Shown here piece after piece: positions 63,678-64,000 of a stretch of 64,000 nt of DNA. The position numbers and the translations under genes were made by a program. Numbering within the stretch: the first letter of the stretch is position 1; every line of letters begins with the position of its first letter. Below the pieces are notes generated by a model. That model saw only the letters and a program-made list of their open reading frames with translations. It did no database searches and had not been told where the DNA came from. Source of the DNA: Alphaproteobacteria bacterium (lineage in GTDB: Bacteria > Pseudomonadota > Alphaproteobacteria > Reyranellales > Reyranellaceae); NCBI GenBank assembly GCA_019635875.1, contig JAHBYP010000001.1, positions 744,001 through 808,000 of the forward strand, given 5' to 3'.

Positions 63678-64000
63678 ATGTCCGCCACCGCTTCGTCGTC
63701 CAACGCTCTGGTGCGTCGCACCGGCGGACAAGTGCTGATCGACCAGCTACGCATCCACGGCGTCGACCATATCTTCGGCGTGCCGGGCGAGAGCTATCTC
63801 GCGGCCCTGAACGCTTTGTACGACCAGCGCAACGCCATCAAGTTCGTGATCTGCCGCCAGGAAGGCGGCGCCGCCAACATGGCCGAGGCCTACGGCAAGC
63901 TCACCGGCAAGCCCGGCATCTGCTTCGTCACCCGCGGTCCCGGCGCCACCAACGCCAGTATCGGGGTGCATACCGCCTTCCAGGACAGCACGCCCATGGT
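63678..64000 (+). CDS. Thiamine pyrophosphate-dependent enzyme, N-terminal part
   Basis: The first 107 residues of a gene cut by the right edge. LIDQLRIHGVDHIFGVPGE is the PYR-domain opening of acetolactate-synthase-like enzymes. The catalytic Glu lies in CRQEGGAANMAEAYGKLTG, followed by FVTRGPGATNA. Acetolactate synthase, glyoxylate carboligase, sulfoacetaldehyde acetyltransferase and oxalyl-CoA decarboxylase cannot be separated from this part. An in-frame ATG at 63657 is an alternative start. Confidence 0.92.
   Translation, partial: MSATASSSNALVRRTGGQVLIDQLRIHGVDHIFGVPGESYLAALNALYDQRNAIKFVICRQEGGAANMAEAYGKLTGKPGICFVTRGPGATNASIGVHTAFQDSTPM

Overview
The window looks like chromosome from a very GC-rich, free-living heterotrophic bacterium, most probably an alphaproteobacterium. 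This is inferred from gene content: TctC/Bug binding protein, PuuD-type urate hydroxylase, DUF1194, OpgC, NDUFS6-like zinc-finger protein, malate synthase A and many GTG starts. The name of the organism cannot be read from the sequence. No rRNA, tRNA or CRISPR array was seen. Functions are assigned from motifs and remembered family features; no search was run.

Layout. 1-9.4 kb: a minus-strand locus for gamma-glutamyl and other short peptides (gamma-glutamyltransferase, DUF1028 protein, complete Dpp/Opp-type ABC importer, histidine phosphatase), punctuated by four long palindromic REP elements. 9.8-18.3 kb: a phage-replication-like gene, a uronate-dehydrogenase-like enzyme, a P1 peptidase, an anchored trypsin-like protease facing two coiled-coil lipoproteins and an exported SUMF1-fold protein, GDPD and NTF2 genes. 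18.4-26.5 kb: amidotransferase, a GC-poor two-gene cassette with a nucleotidyltransferase fold and its own promoter, sulfatase, TctC protein, malate synthase and urate hydroxylase. 26.5-28.8 kb: an IS110/IS1111 element inserted in a REP palindrome, then a probable nuclease-toxin/immunity pair. 28.8-36.6 kb: crotonases, MaoC, PhyH dioxygenase, quinone reductase, lipoprotein hydrolase and a MacB-like ABC pair.

36.8-49.1 kb is the most unusual block: six minus-strand genes built on SrfA, SrfB and SrfC homologues. SrfB is an actin/Hsp70-fold ATPase and SrfC a dynamin-like GTPase. There are two SrfA-type membrane proteins, one fused to a vWA domain, plus a membrane Sel1-repeat protein and a secreted SH3-like/vWA protein. 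Together they look like an envelope-associated NTPase machine whose biochemical function is unknown.

49.2-64 kb returns to housekeeping and accessory metabolism: hydrolases, an EamA transporter, an OpgC/SGNH pair, cyclase, aldolase, DUF1194, YbaK, PurC, threonine synthase, an RRM protein and the start of a TPP enzyme.

Three families of dispersed palindromes run through the window. Family 1 (7 copies, about 125 bp) is bipartite and sits with the same arm facing a start codon in every copy close to one. Family 2 (4 copies, about 65 bp) is the target of the IS1111 element. The right non-coding end of that element carries short stretches matching both flanks of the insertion, as expected of a guide RNA.
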